Assembly: GCA_958295665.1 (NCBI GenBank)
Contig: OY282558.1
Location: 311,026,092 to 311,090,091, forward strand
Direction of reading: 5' to 3'
DNA length: 64,000 bases
Source of the DNA: Tipula vernalis
Lineage: Eukaryota > Arthropoda > Insecta > Diptera > Tipulidae
Part shown: one piece after another, positions 1-13,552 of the stretch
Layout: each line of letters opens with the position of its first letter
How positions within the stretch are numbered: the first letter of the stretch is position 1
Notes under the pieces: generated by a model
The model's input: the letters and a program-made list of their open reading frames with translations, nothing else
What the model was told of the DNA's origin: nothing
Database searches by the model: none
Translations under genes and position numbers: made by a program

Positions 1-3000
1 TTACAACGAAATTTCATATAGCGAACTAATTTTATTTTATAATTTCTGAAATTAATTGGGATAGTTTTCATTAAGTATTAGAAACATTTAGAATTTTTAA
101 ATTTTAGAAACGTAAAGCTGGAATATTGGTCCCACAAATTGTCTTTCCCCAGAAAGTGTTAATAAACATAACAAATATTTGGCCGAAAGTTCGTTCATAC
201 TAATTTATATTTTTGGTTAGTCAGGGAGAGAACTCAGGCAAACAAATATAACAACTTCCAAAAATATAATTGATAAACGAATTATGTTATAGGTAGATAT
301 GAATATGTTCCACCGGTGTATAATTTTACAAAATTTGTATCAAAAAACTTTAACAATTTTCTTCATGCGACATGAAGATCGAACCCATTGTGATAGCTGA
401 AATTTCTATCTTACAAACAAATATACCGAAGGCTTGCAAAATATAGAAGATAATTGACTTAGGAGATTATTCACATAAACGCCATAAATAACTTGCATTC
501 TGCAATTTTGAAACAAATTTCATACTTTTGGCCAAATGCAAAAATTTGCCCTAAACTTCTTCCAAATATTGTTGTTGATGTTTATTGAGATTCTATAGTT
601 TCTTGAGTTTTTGCAATAAACTGAGTGTGAATATGTTTTTTGCATAATAATTTTAGAATTAAATTAATGAGTAATTTCAATTAGTGTATATAGGGAACCC
701 AAAATTCAAAATCGTCTATAAGTATCTGAAAGAGCGCCGAACTTAAACAATAAATTATATTTAAAAAAGATTAAAATTTAATAAACGTATAGGTACCTAA
801 AAATATTATTTTACATACCTAATAGCACTGCAAGTCTATTAATTTTTTTTTTCAATATCCTGTTCAATAGGTATACAAAAAATCTGTTTAAACGAAAAGT
901 CGCATTGCTATATTTCAATTTATTATGTTTGAACTCCCACATAAAAATAATGTTTCGAATCATAAAAAAAAATTTGCTCGTTATATTTTTAAAAACTCTT
1001 TCCAATCGTTAAATAACTATTAAAAATCTATAAATCAATTAAAATTATCAATTTTGTTGCCCATTTCAATTAAGCGTGCCAGCGATTATGTAATTAATTT
1101 AACGACGTGTCATTCAAAAAAAAAATAATAAAATAAGTGAATATTATGTTCGTTGGAAAACTATAAAATTTTTTAGTGCTAATATTGCTTTAAAATCTTT
1201 TCATCTTAAAATTCATAGAATTTTATATCGGAAGAGTGCTTCAAACAATTTATTCTGCGCAATTTATATTCCTCCGTAGCGCCAATTTTTAATCCTTAAC
1301 TCAATTTTGAAAAAATATTTGGAAAATTCCCTTAACCCAAAACCTGCGATTATAATTCCTAAAATTTTTGACGACGATCCCTTCATTTATTTATATTTTT
1401 ATTTTTTCATTTGATTTATTGAAATATCATCACTGTAAAATTGGATATAGGTATTCTAAACCAGTTAAAGGGATTATAGATTTAACAATAAGTTGGTTTC
1501 GTTTTCAATAAATCATGGGGTTAAGGAATTTAAAAAATTGTCACTAACAAATTTCCGACGGTATAGAATTTCTAAAATTATCTGTCGAATATTATTTCTT
1601 AAATTATTTATGCCCTCTTAATATTTTCTGATAATCGTAGTTACTAAAAACTAGTAAATAATATTTAACTGTAACTTTTAATTTTTTAACTTTATGAAAC
1701 TTTTAATTCCATTTTTCGTTTGGAAATATTTACTTTTGACGATAATTATTCAAATTTTAGGTGCTATAAAAATAAGTTCTAAAGTTGACAATTTAATAAT
1801 TTGATCAAAACCAACAAATTAAGTTTCAAACTTTACTTAAATCAAAAATTTGAATGATGTCGCTTTTAGGAGAATGTTAACGCAATAAATAAAAATGCAG
1901 GGTTGGATTAATTATTTGAACATATTATAAAATTCCAAGAATTTTAATAACTTCATCAAATTGAGGCATTCGAAATTATTTAGAGAATTATTAGAGAAAA
2001 ATAAATTAACTTTTGAGGATTTGCTTTTTGAATTTTTTTTCGAAAACTGTACAATTTTTAGAATTTTTCGAGGAAAACCTATAATTTCAAATTTTGGTAA
2101 TTTTAAAGGTTCCACAAAAGCTTTCAATAGAATTTGTTAAAATGTTGGTATTTAGCTAATAATTCAGAATTTAATTTGTAAATAAGATCTAAATACTTCA
2201 ATCATTGAATATTCTCAAACAACTAACTTCTCAAAAATGCTGGCTAAATTTTGGTCATGTTTAACCGAATAGAGTTTTCATTCAAATCCTTCAACTTTTA
2301 AATAAAATTCAAGTGCACGCAAAATCTTTACATGCCTTTACAAAAATTCTGCATTACTGCACTTGTGTACTGCAGTTGATTATTTATTTGATAGTAATTT
2401 AAAAATGATTGGGTTTCAATAAATTTTAATAATAAATAATGGTGACACCGAAGTACTACTAAAAAAATACTAGACATCGAAGAATGTAAAATGTTTTATT
2501 TTCTATACACTAGTGCCAACATCTTTCGGAAAACATGATTTAATATATAAAATTCTCCTTAGAAAATAGACGAATTCAATCGTTTTGAGTTTTTTAATAT
2601 TTATACGAAAAGAAATTTCGAAAAAATCTAAAGTTCGCTAAAAATTCAAAACATTCTAATTCCCAAAATCTGAAGAACCTTGGAGATTTCAGGAGTTAAG
2701 AAGTTACAGAATTTTGACCCAAAACAAATATAAATAATATTGATTGACTGTTTGAGTATTATTTTTTTGTAAAACTAGACATATAACATTTAAAGTCAAA
2801 CGTTGACTTCACAGAAAAGGTTGGTTTCATAGAAAAAAGACAATAGGCCCGATTCTGCATTTGTAACAGAATTTATAAGGTTTTTAAAATTGGCTACGTT
2901 AACTCCTAAAATTCCGAAACTAAAATTTTTAAAGTGATATAAAGACTTCTAGGTATATTTACATAGGTAACTATTATTGTTCAAAATGGAATTCTAAACC

Positions 3001-4940
3001 AAACGTCCTAAAGTTTTGTAAGTTTTTAAATGTTGGTGATCGAATCAAAATTAATTTTTTAATACATTTTGTCTATAGCTGTTGGTTTCATTTATCAAAA
3101 ATCAGGTTAATATTCGTTAAAAAGAGAGTTAACTTTTGCTTCAAGCTAAAATGTCTTCAAGTTTAAGATTACTGCCAACTATGAACAGAAACGGAGAAAG
3201 GACAAAATAAAAACGAGATAAATTTGACTTGACATTTTCTTTTGAACCCTAAAGTTTCGACATTTTTTGCACTTAACCCATATATATGTCGCCGAGGTGA
3301 CTTTAGAATAAAGCAATTTAAATTTTCGGCTAAAATGACGTACTTTACTAGAAAGTCACCTGTGATTTTTTTCGGGCAAGATTTTGAAGAATATGTGGGC
3401 CCTGATCAGAATAAAGCTTTGATATTTGTGTAGGATTTAAGAAAACTAAGTGTTGTAATTTATGAAATTTGTTGTGCGTATTTTTGCTTAAAGTGTACAA
3501 AATTATGCAAACGGTGATATGTGTATTAGTACCATAGTTAATACAAATTTGAATGTCGCTTCTAAATTCTGAAAAGATTTTAAATAAAACCAAATAGAAT
3601 CACGAAAGTGAATTGGAGTATGGAAAACTGTGATGTAAAAATCGATTAAACTTAATTGAACTTTGAACGGGCATAAAATTCACAATTTTCATTTTATTTT
3701 AGCTATAATACGTTATAATTAAAACTTTGACCAACTCTAAAATTTTGCAAGACCTTGTAAATTCTAAAGAATTGGTAGTTCATAATATATTTAAGAAAAT
3801 TTCCGAAATTCTTTAAATAGGTATGGTAAAATTTTGTTAAAATAAAATTCCGCGTAATCGCTTTTTGTCCCTTATCCGTTTTTTAATTTCCTGTGAAATG
3901 AGATCAGGTCGTTTGAAATTAGAATCTAATTTCCTAATAATAAAATTCATCATTTTAAAGAAAATCCTCCACGTATTAATCATTTTGCGTTCAAGCTCCG
4001 TGTTTTTGATTGGCTTGAGTAAGGCACCAGATAAAGGTAAAATTACAACCTAACCTTAATCGATTTTAGTGTAATGTAATATTTATACAATTTATATTGT
4101 GCGGTTGTGAACATCTAAGCTAAATTGGGTATCGGCCTGATATTTGCTGTATACTCAGTTTTGCTTGTTACAATGTTTTTAATATTGAGTTATTATCTTA
4201 ATAAAAAAATTTCCGAAGTTCTTTCTGGCTATTTAACTTTTGTTATTTTTAAAGGAATACTGACATTGAAGGATAGTACATCACTAATAGAAAATGTCTT
4301 ACTATTTAGTGCCCTTTTCGATTGACCAAAAAAACTAGTCTCAGTCCGAAAAAACTAAACTTGATCAGTTTCAATTATGTAGAGTTTAGATTTTTTTGAA
4401 CTGAATTTAGTTTTTCTTGGACAATCAAAAACGAAGTAAGAATGTTATTTTAAATTTTAAATAAAAAATTAATTAATCAAGTTTGATTTAATGACATAAT
4501 TATACGACCTAATTACGTATTTCGAAAATCAATTTAGTAAAACGCAAAATTTCAGGTATCTAATACCTATATGAAATTTATGAAACTAGTTATCGCTAAA
4601 GTACCTTCACAAATTATTTCAATGCCATCAAAAACAATTAAATGATTTTTCATCTCCTGCAATAGCAAACAAACTCAGTCGAATGTCACCAAATAATATT
4701 GTTATTTGAATAAAATAACCATGTATATTACAAGAAATTTCGCTTATTTAATTTTCTTTTTGAATTTTCCAGTACGGCACTTTAAAACTATTTTCCGTCC
4801 ACAGTTTAAAGTTTACAATTTTTCTGAATGGTTCTGCTTGAATATGTTGAGTTTTTCTAGTAGCTTATTACCAAAATTGGCGGGACTGCCTAATAAAATA
4901 GAAATTCTTCTTTCTATCTGAATATGATGTACTTGTATAA
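1..4940. other. AT-rich DNA, no gene recognised
   Basis: I see only short chance reading frames here, rich in Phe, Lys, Ile and Asn, with no family resemblance on either strand. A small imperfect inverted repeat lies near 4,340-4,425 (a GTCCGAAAAAACTAAAC-like arm facing TTTAGTTTTTCTTGGAC). The stretch looks like old intronic or intergenic DNA. Confidence 0.6.
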
Positions 4941-5093
4941 CATGACAACCTTACTTTTGACATTTTTAACAGAGAAGGTCGATACCTGGTTTGTGGTTTT
5001 AAGGACGATGTAAAACTAAGCAATGGTAAATACACATTGGAGGAATTGATGAATTCCCTGCAAACACTATCAAGCTACAGTAGTGTAGAGTAG
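4941..5093 (+). other. Unidentified small ORF or terminal exon candidate
   Basis: A reading frame with unusually balanced amino acid composition for this AT-rich setting runs from just after a TAA at 4,938-4,940 to a TAG at 5,091-5,093. The last 39 codons (from 4,974) include the string GRYLVCGFKDDVKLSNGKYT and end in a Ser-rich tail. An acceptable splice acceptor precedes them (CATTTTTAACAG ending at 4,972), so this could be a 3'-terminal exon entering after one base of a split codon. I do not recognise the protein. It could equally be a gene or transposon fossil; no polyadenylation signal is obvious just downstream. Confidence 0.3.
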
Positions 5094-6190
5094 GGTTGTG
5101 TGAATTTATTAAAAAATATCGACTTTTCGAATCAATTCACAGCGTTCATGAAGCCGTATTTTAAAAATTAAAAATATCAAAAGATTTTAAAATATTTGCA
5201 ATCAAAAGTATTATTAGAAATATTTGTAAAGTGACATTAGAAAAACAAAGCGTCAATCAAATTCAAAAGCTCACGAAAACACTATACCACAAAGTAATAC
5301 GACAGAGCCTCTTTGAGACCAATTATATAGATTGATTAAGGTCATAGCTTAAAGATGTTAACCGATTTTGTTGTCATCAAATATTTTTGTTGTCCATTCT
5401 TCATTAGGAAAATATTGGAAATTCAAAAGTGACGAAATTTTGTGTTTGCGAGAACAATTCTGACTTATCACTTCAGGAAGAGAAATTGCAACTCTTCCGA
5501 GTAAGTGCTTAATTCGGCTTTGTACCGCAAATGTTGAGTTGCTATACCTGACGGATGCTCGACACTACGTTTGGTTAAGGATCGCCCGAAACCTCTACTA
5601 CCCTTCTGAAGGTGGTCCGTTCCAAGCAGGTTCTAATCGCCTATCACTTGTTTATACAAGTTGACCGGAAGTTTTTCGACTTCATTACTGGGTCAGTATC
5701 TCTTGAATCGGCAAAGTCGGCTAACTTTTAAACCGTCCCGAAACAGGAAATTGACAGATTGAGATTTTTTTCTCCCACGAGCTCGTTTCCTCACTTTTCG
5801 TTACAAGGGGAATTCAATTGAGTTAAGCAACTTCACTGTCGAAAGTAATTTTATATCTGGTTTCGAAAATAAATATCTCGGAAAAAAAACTTCTTGGTGT
5901 TTTTGGCTGAACAAATTAAGGAGGATCGCTAAGAAGCTGAAAAATAAGGCCAAAAGAACTAATCTTAAGGCCGTTTGTTTAACGTATGCAATGAAATAAA
6001 TAGCCGCATTATTGTCGCAAGACTTGATGGAACTTTAGCTCAAAATGATGCTTGCAAACTAGATAGCCTTCACCTTCATGAGGTTAGGTTAACCAATACT
6101 TGAAAGGCGATAGATAAGCTTCTTCTTTCTGCTAATTTTCCCGATTGTAACGTTATCAAATCTGATTGTGTTAACATCGAGTATACATTA
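5094..6190. other. Unassigned stretch with gene-like base composition
   Basis: From about 5,430 to 5,830 the DNA is noticeably less AT-rich than its surroundings and reads like an eroded coding sequence, but every frame on both strands has several stops and no motif that I can name. It sits directly upstream of the RNase H relic at 6.2-6.4 kb and may be an older part of the same LINE; this is inference only. Confidence 0.3.
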
Positions 6191-6199
6191 ACATTTTTG

Positions 6200-6420
6200 T
6201 TTGCATCTCGGATTGGGGCCTAGCTCAGGTTGTTTTTATTCATATAGCTGACAAGTCTGACACTGCATTGCATGCTTCATAAATTTTTTTTTTCACAAGG
6301 AATAAAATTACGATTAATTGGGTTCCTGCTTATTGCAATATTTAGGGCAATGGGATTGCTGATTCGTTATTTGTTAGTTTGGGTATAAAAACAGCGGCAT
6401 CTTTGGGGGTTCCGGCAAAT
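6200..6420 (+). pseudogene. LINE RNase H domain C-terminal relic
   Basis: From 6,304 the + strand encodes KITINWVPAYCNI, a stop, then GNGIADSLFVSLGIKTAASL. This matches the C-terminal block of the RNase H domain found in I-, LOA- and R1-like non-LTR retrotransposons: the W-V-P-x-x-x-x-I-x-G-N-x-x-A-D motif whose final Asp is a catalytic metal ligand. In life the domain removes RNA from the RNA:DNA hybrid during target-primed reverse transcription. Only this block is clear; weak upstream resemblance begins near 6,200. An in-frame TAG replaces the residue before GNGIAD, so the copy is dead. A better-preserved N-terminal half of a similar domain lies at 42.5 kb. Confidence 0.6.
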
Positions 6421-9382
6421 TTTAATAAATAAATAAATAAGGTTCATGCTCTTAGAAATAGATACATATTTAGAAACAATTTTACGGTTGACATTTATGT
6501 TGTGTGCCTCATGTTAATTTATTTGGTTAAATTTTCGACTTTTCAAAACTGTATTTAACGAAACTCTACGCTAAGTCCGCTAATTCCGCTCCAGTTTTCT
6601 GAACATACATCTGATTTAATCGAGCTTTACTAGTTAGGAGTAGAATACAATTGTTTCTGATTTTAAATTTTGGAATTTGTTAATATTCCTCACCCAAAAA
6701 ATGTGGGAGGAAGCAATAGAGTTTCTTGCAAATCCCATCAATGCTAAAGTTGTATAGAATATTGATCAGAAGCGTTGTTCTATTTGAGTATCATAGTTGA
6801 ACGATGATTGATGATTAAGAAATTTAGCTAAATAAGGGAATTCAAAAGATCATACATTTTGCCGGTGGTCCTAAACTCGATGATGATAGCACATACGATT
6901 TCCGTAAAATCACAAAATGATTCATTTGATTTTAATGATGCATTTCATATAAAATTAAAGGAAAGTGAATACAACTTTTAGTAGAGAACGCCCTCGTTTA
7001 TTCTGCTTGTTCCGAGTAACAGGAAAACTGGTACGTGATCGAAATCGACGCCCCCAGATTGCCGACAATGTTCGGACTGGCAATGGCCAGTGAAAATAAT
7101 GAGAGATTGCAGAATACAGATGAATACACTATAAAAAATAATTTAATGACAGATTAAAATCTAAACAATTAGGTTGATTGTTCCAATTATAACCTTTAAC
7201 CAAATAAATACTTGTGCTGCAAATTTAAATTTTGCTTAATGCGTAATCCAAACACTCTTCCTTTAAATGAGAACTAAATTAAAAAGTTTTTGTTGACCGC
7301 CTATAGTGGTGAATAGGAAATTATAGAATATTTCCCACTTATTTTCTATATGGAGCCGTTTTTTAGATAAAATTGAACTTTATGATGATTTTTGTGGATA
7401 TACTATATGTATATACCTCTATTGGTATACATACAGTTAGTATTGTCAACAGTCTCGTTGGTATAGAACACGAGGTTGTTTTAAGGAGTTTTTAATCTTC
7501 CAGAATACTATTTAAATTTGAATTAACAAGCATTTTTGCAATTTGTGATAATATAACCCTACTTGACAGATTTTTGTAATTCGTTCGATGGATGTATCAG
7601 CGACAAACAGTGTTATTTGCATTTGTGTCCTTCAGCATTGCTACTCTGCGCAGGCTTTCACTATTTTTTCGATAACGTTTTTGTAACCCATCATATAATG
7701 AGATTATTATTCTGCAATATCGTTAGTCTTAATAATTTGTTAGGTTTTAAACGAGTAAATTAACGATTTCTAATTTTTTTTTTTTTTTTAAATTTAGCGT
7801 TTCCATAGATCCAATCCATCTTATACGGTTATTTAAACCACAAAAGCGGACACCTTTGGTCACATACTGTAATAAATTATATTTTATATTTATACAGGAA
7901 ACATTCAAATCTTAAGGCGTTCTTAAGTCACACTTTCACTAAGGGTCACAGTTTTATACATTAAATAACAAAAATGCTAATTCTTTGAGTAATCTTTAAC
8001 TTACTATTAAATAGAATTAGATGGTTTAAAATATTTAAGCTACCAGACAGACGAATATTTTTTGTTTTTGTTTTGTTACTAAAGTGAATGTACAGTTTTT
8101 GATAATCTATAAATAAAAAGTTAACTTTCACATGTTACCTCTTCCAAAGAAATTCGAATCCTTTTTCTTGTGAAATTTAATTGAATCGAAATTCTACGAT
8201 ATCTCTTCCAAAAATGAAGATATATGACAGTTTTATATGTTTCTTGTAATTTGTAAGATTTATTAGACACGAATGGGATACAATATTTTTGTTTTTCTTT
8301 CGTCTTGTGTACGATTGACATGTAAAAAAAAAAAAAAATTTAATTTTGAATATGTGTACACAACTATACAATAAGACATTTTTTTTTTCGTTTTGAGGAG
8401 GGAAAGTTTAAGAAGACTTGAATTAGAAATTTTAGTGAAAGATGAAAAGAAAATTAAACAGATCCCATGTTCGATTGCTGCATATATGTATGTACATATA
8501 AAATATGTATAACATTTATTTATGTTATTCGATGTCGCAAAGATATGAAAATTAATGGAGTGTGTATGTAACTATTTTTTATTTATTCTCCTCCATCATA
8601 CATGGTATTTTATAAAGAAACATAGTTCGTAAGAATATTTCACATAGAAGGCTGGTTTGACATAAATATATTTAATAGCTTTCAAGTGAAGAAAAAAAAA
8701 ATATGATAATATATTATACTGTCTGCCACCACTGTGCGATATTGATATCATTGAATATATATGTACTTGAATAAACATTAAACATTTTGTGATTCATTTT
8801 GGTTTAGATTTAAACATATATACGATATGTTATGTTTCAGAGGGATTGGCAGTTCATGTTCTGTTTTGTGTTAAATGGAAAATTAATATTTAATATTTAT
8901 TTTTATTCATTATAGACTAAATAACACAAAAATTGGATATACATATATTTATGTGTATGTACACAAAAGGCTAATGGATTTGAACATGTATAACATTATT
9001 TGAAGGGTGAAATTAATTTCTAACTTACACTCTTCTGTATATTTATTTATATATTGGGATGAAAGTTTTCTATAAGTGGTTTGTTGTACGTTTGTGATTC
9101 ATCTGTTGTAATTAATTATCGTTGCTTAAATAATTTTATGATGAACGGAAAAGGGTGAAATTTGTTAAAAACACTTATAGTTATTTTCCAGTAGACCAGT
9201 TTTCAACCATTTTTAAAAAACAAAGCCGAATGGAATTTCCAAAATTAACATCCTTTCCTAAAATATTGAATATTATTTAGATTAGTTATATGTATGGCCG
9301 GATGTAGATTTTAATGCATACTTGAAAATAAAAATACGTTAATCAATTACATACTAATTTTTTGTTTTGTTTATCTTTCCAG
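6421..9382. other. Non-coding; 7.4-9.4 kb looks like intron
   Basis: There is no convincing coding region. Near 6,990-7,060 a short frame reads RLFCLFRVTGKLVRDRNRRP, which is suggestive of a transposase linker but too short to assign. From about 7,400 on, the DNA is simpler (T tracts at 7,775 and 8,325, TACATATGTATGTACATA-type motifs) and largely free of recognisable transposons, unlike most of the window. This fits an intron flanking the candidate exon at 9,383. Confidence 0.45.
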
Positions 9383-9444
9383 AGGCAAGTAATGATAATT
9401 ACTTGGGCCGCTATAAATTTGGGAGCGCATTAATTATTCCGCAG
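9383..9444 (+). CDS. Candidate internal microexon 1, unidentified gene
   Basis: A 62-nt segment is bounded by a strong acceptor (TTTATCTTTCCAG ending at 9,382) and a consensus donor (CCGCAG/GTAAGA at 9,445). Only one of the three frames is open: two bases completing a split codon, then 20 codons reading ASNDNYLGRYKFGSALIIPQ, ending exactly on a codon boundary. The composition (Gly, Arg, Ser, Pro) is unlike the Phe/Lys/Ile chance frames around it. The exit phase fits the entry phase of the next candidate exon at 27,973. I do not recognise the protein. The lack of transposon debris in the flanks supports an expressed, constrained region; a chance open frame between good splice sites remains possible. 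Confidence 0.45.
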
Positions 9445-10100
9445 GTAAGATACATTTTAATTAATGTTTTTTTTTGTGTTTTTGTAAATCATCATATTCT
9501 AAACCAATCGTAATATTTCAATTAAAGTGAAACAGAATCAATTCATGAACGTAGGCGTGCAATATATATAAAAACAGGATGTATGTCTCTTGGAGCCATT
9601 TAAATTTTGCTTTGGTTTCGTCTGCGACATAAAACAAAAATTCAATTAACTAAATTGGTTCTCTAAATTTAAATTTTTACAAAATATTAAAAAATAAAAA
9701 GAGATTGTGTCTGATAAATTTTTGTGTATATGATTTTGTTTGATGTTACAGGCGAATAAACATGTTATAACGGATACAAAGGTTGATGGAATGAATTCGC
9801 GTGTGACATTGAACATTTGTTTATTTCAATTTTTTTGGAGGATTGCCGTTTCATTAAACTTATTTTCTTAGCGCAGCACATTTTACACTAAGAATTCTAT
9901 AGCCAGAAAATCGTTTTTATTTTAAAGAGGCCATATTGATAAAAAACATCAAAAAATCAGTTTTCTTGACTGAACACGATTATATATCTACATCCATATC
10001 GGTAGCTGCGGGTTAAGTTTAATTGACGTATTATTTCAAGCTTACTGGTTTTTGTATCAAGATATGGTATAAGAATAAATTCGTCATTTCCGGGGCGTCA
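9445..10100. other. Intron-like DNA after microexon 1
   Basis: AT-rich sequence follows a consensus donor. I see no gene or repeat. The 3' edge of the minus-strand LINE lies near 10,100, without an obvious poly-A tail or target duplication. Confidence 0.4.
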
Positions 10101-10218
10101 TTTTATAAGTACTGACGCATATGTACGTACGTTGTCAGCGTATTCTTCGACATAAAGCATATCGGACAAAATATGAAGCCTTCTAGTTGAGAAACACCGC
10201 GACACTTTTTAAAAAATT

Positions 10219-11295
10219 TTAAAAATTTGTTCTGAATAGTTTGTAATTTATTTCTGTGGCACTTAGCGGTTGACCACCATACTGGTATTCCATATACAGA
10301 ATTGCATTCAGAATACAACACTTGTAAATTAAAATTTTGTTTTTGCAACTTAATTTAGCTTTACGATTTATTAGGGGATATAATATTTTTAATAAATTGT
10401 CGCATTTTCTGTCAATTTCGGATATATGAGTTTTGAATGTTAGCCGTTTATCAAGAAATATGCCTAAGTAATTTACGTAGTGCTCTATACACCTGGTGAA
10501 ATAGATAGCATCACTTTTGGAGCCATTTACTTTTAATCTCCATTTGTAATAGTACTCAGAGAATGTGTCAGCGTAAGATTGGAGGTTTTCGGTGATAGCT
10601 TGTCCAAATTCATTTGCAGTGTAGATTGCGGTATCATCTGCAAATATTGTTATTTCACGCTGTTGAGATAATGGAATATCATTAATAAATAAACTAAAGA
10701 GAATGGGACTAAGCACCGCCCCTTGAGGAACTCCAGCTGGAATTGAGACCATGGATGATTTCGAACTCATGATTTGAACATAAAATTTACGGTTGGAAAA
10801 ATAAGATTTTAGAATCTTTAGTAATTCTATTGGGAATTTAAAATTTAAAAGTTTAAATAATAAAGAATTGGTCCACACTGTATCGAATGTTTTTCCCAGA
10901 TCGAGAAAGATCATTCCAGTTGATTCAAACTCTACCCGATGACTTTTAATATAATTAGTAATTCTATGGACTTGATGAACAGTCGAATGCTGGGCTCTGA
11001 ATCCAAATTGCTGATTTATCAGTATATTATTTTCTTCTATAAAGTTTTGAATTCGATTTTTTATAAGATGCTCAAATACCTTACCAAGGCAACTTAATAA
11101 GCTTATGGGGCGATAACTGGAAGTAAGAGAATGGTCTTTGCCAGGTTTAGGTATATGCGTAGTCTTTGCTATTTTCCAGGTCAAGGGAAAATAAGTTTGT
11201 TTAAAGCAATTATAAAAAATAGTTTGAATAAATTTAATTGCTGACACTGGGAGCTTCTTTATCCATTCCTGGTGCCTTATATTTTTTAAATCCAT
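10219..11295 (-). pseudogene. LINE ORF2 reverse transcriptase domain
   Basis: A 358-codon open stretch contains the RT signature in order: SYRPISLLSCLGKVFEHLI (fingers), QFGFRAQHST, MIFLDLGKTFDTVW (motif A, with the catalytic Asp of F-D), GVPQGAVLSPILFSLFINDI (motif B) and FADDTAIYTA (motif C, the catalytic D-D pair), then a C-terminal thumb region with KVNGSKSDAIYF and YLGIFLDKRL. The frame then shifts and continues to about 10,103. The catalytic residues are all present, so the RT core itself is intact; the breaks lie at its borders, at the join to the endonuclease (11,295-11,443) and after position 10,219. It belongs to the Jockey-like LINE. Confidence 0.9.
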
Positions 11296-11427
11296 TTATT
11301 GCCCGTGAAATTTCAACTTCGGATATTTGAATAATATCAACATTTCCATTAATTTGTAAACTGTCAATATCGTGGCAAGGATTTTGTATTATTTGAAATA
11401 AATTCGAATTTGGTTGATTTTTAGTTC

Positions 11428-12591
11428 CTATATGTGCTTCCAAAAATGTTTCTGAAAATTTGTTGCATTTTTCATCATTCGTGTGAGGTATGGTCCTAGT
11501 TGAATTTTTACCTTTTTAACGATTTTCCAATATGGTTCCGAACCTTTTGCTAGATTTTCTAGTTTACTTTGCCATTTTTGGTTAGTTAAATAAAAAAATT
11601 CATTCTGAATGATCCTGTTAAGAAAGTTCACGGTACTTTTAATAAAAGAACATTTGGTTTGTATGATCCATTGACGACGTAAGGTATTTCTATAACGAAT
11701 CAAAAAATGTACCTTTTCCTGAAGTATAAGGTTATCGTATCTTGTATTTAAGATCTTGGGTACACTAATTTCACGGACTGTCAATATAAATTTATTTAAA
11801 GATTCTTTAACTAAATCAATATCTAGCTGATCTCTAAAATCAATGCTATAGTTTTCTAAGCAACAATCGATGTAATCCCCGTAAGCGATCCAATCACATG
11901 CTTTATAATTAAACCTTGTCTGAGGCGAATGAATTTGTCCTGCAGATAAACTTAATGAGCATGTGACTGGAAAATGATCTGAACTTTGTTCGGTTCTTGT
12001 GGTAACATTATAAACAGGAATAATATTGTTGGAAATAAATATATCCAGAGTATTTGCCGTCCCGCTGGCGCTATAACACGTTGGATTTTCCGGTGCTAAT
12101 ATTGTGCAATTTGGGTAATTCATTGATAAATTCCGTAAGCATAAGCCACCTTTGTTGGACCTGAGGCAACTCCAATCACCACCAATTACATATCGATTGT
12201 TTTGGTTCACTAATTTAATTAAGTCATGTTTTAGATTGGGATGGTTCGAATTTGGACAATAAGTGCAATGAATTTTCAAGTTTCTGTTTCCAGATATTTT
12301 TAAAGATACTCCTATATATTCGATTAATGTTAAGTTAGGATCAGATAATACAGAGTGAGATAGCGTGCACTTAACTAGTATACCGACACCTCATTTACAT
12401 TGGTTTTCACGATCTTTTCTGTGGAGATGGTAATCTTTCATAAAAAAATTTATGTTGTGTTTCAAAAATATCTCCAAAATTAACATTACGTCTATATCGT
12501 GATCATGCAGAAACTTTACTAATTCTATTTTTTTTATTTTTAATGCCTTGGGTATTCCAAATACAAATATTTTTTGCTTTAAAGGAGCCCG
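11428..12591 (-). pseudogene. LINE ORF2 APE-type endonuclease
   Basis: The minus strand begins ORF2 near 12,591 (KNICIWNTQGIKNKK, the usual N-terminal WN-QG motif). After frame breaks, DVMLILEIFLKHNINFF carries the catalytic Glu region; the open segment 12,279-11,428 then holds VIGGDWSC (usual G-G-D-x-N) and EQSSDHFPV, the terminal S-D-H motif whose His is catalytic. These are the hallmarks of the exonuclease III-like nuclease that nicks target DNA for non-LTR retrotransposons. The typical GGDFN is altered to GGDWS. At least one stop and two frameshifts interrupt the N-terminal third. Confidence 0.85.
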
Positions 12592-13552
12592 ACATATTTA
12601 AGCGCAATCGTAAATATAGCGTCAAGCTGTTCATCTTTTGTTCGACATTGTCTTAAAGAACTGACAAGTTCCCTAAAAATAGAAATTGTTTCACTAGTAC
12701 TAAATAAGTTACTATTAGTAATAACATTAGAATAATTTAAACTACTTCTCTTTTGTTGATTAATATCAGCTGTTTGTTTACCTTGCTGTACAAACCGAGG
12801 GATTACATTACTTGTTGACGGTAGACTTGGATAAGCTAAATATTCCACATGATATTCTGTTGACTTCCGAGTATGGGATGTTACAATATTTTGTTTGAGG
12901 GACACTCAATCGAACTAGCATTGTGATTACCAGCACAGTTGCTACATACATGTTTCGTTTCATCTCCCTTTTGGGGGCATTGTTTGTCGTCTGTATGTGG
13001 ATGTACACAATATTTGCATTTTTCCTTCATTCTGCAGTTGCTTGAACCATGACCGTATATAAAGCAACGGTTGCATTGAGTTAAATGATTGGGCGGTGGT
13101 TCATAACCTCCCCATCTTATTTTTGTGTGTGCAATCAATTGAATTTGTCTTAACAGATTTAACGTTGTGTCACCTTTTTTAAACGTAATATGGTGTAAAT
13201 GTTTTGGTTCAATTCTATCCACATTTAGATGATTTAATTACTTCGCTTTAAGTGCTTCTATAATTTCACTTGTATCCATTGACCCTAATCCGTAAATCAC
13301 AAATTTTTTGGTTTTGTTTTCCTCAGAGGCGCAAGTGAAAAACTCGATTTGATTTTCATTTAAGTGTTTGGTAAAACTTTCACTATCACTAGTTTTATAT
13401 GTGATTACTTTTGAACCAATACTCATTAACTGAATATTATAATTATCAACTTTTATTTTATTCATTACGTCACTAATTTCTTTGGAATTTAATTTCGTAA
13501 TAACAGGTGGTTTGCGGTCGCACTTGTTTTGTTGGTTCAACTGCATCTCCAT
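12579..13552 (-). pseudogene. LINE ORF1 gag-like zinc-knuckle protein
   Basis: The frame starts at 13,552 with MEMQLNQQNKCDRKPPVITK and includes a domain that resembles the PRE_C2HC/gag region of Jockey ORF1 (KFVIYGLGSMDTSEIIEALK). After a stop and frame change at about 13,230 the ORF 13,222-12,881 carries three knuckles: CNRCFIYGHGSSNC (a canonical C-x2-C-x4-H-x4-C), CKYCVHPHTDDKQC and CSNCAGNHNASSIEC. A third segment (12,905-12,579) is a polar C-terminal tail. ORF1 proteins coat the element RNA and escort it to chromatin. The start of ORF2 overlaps the end of this ORF by about a dozen bases, the usual Jockey arrangement. Confidence 0.8.

Noticed and set aside
369..384. Second B-box-like word (minus strand GGGTTCGATCTTC)
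   Set aside because: Isolated, with no other tRNA feature nearby.
6985..7090. Possible mariner-type transposase linker
   Set aside because: A single short frame without catalytic motifs or terminal repeats; not enough to assign.
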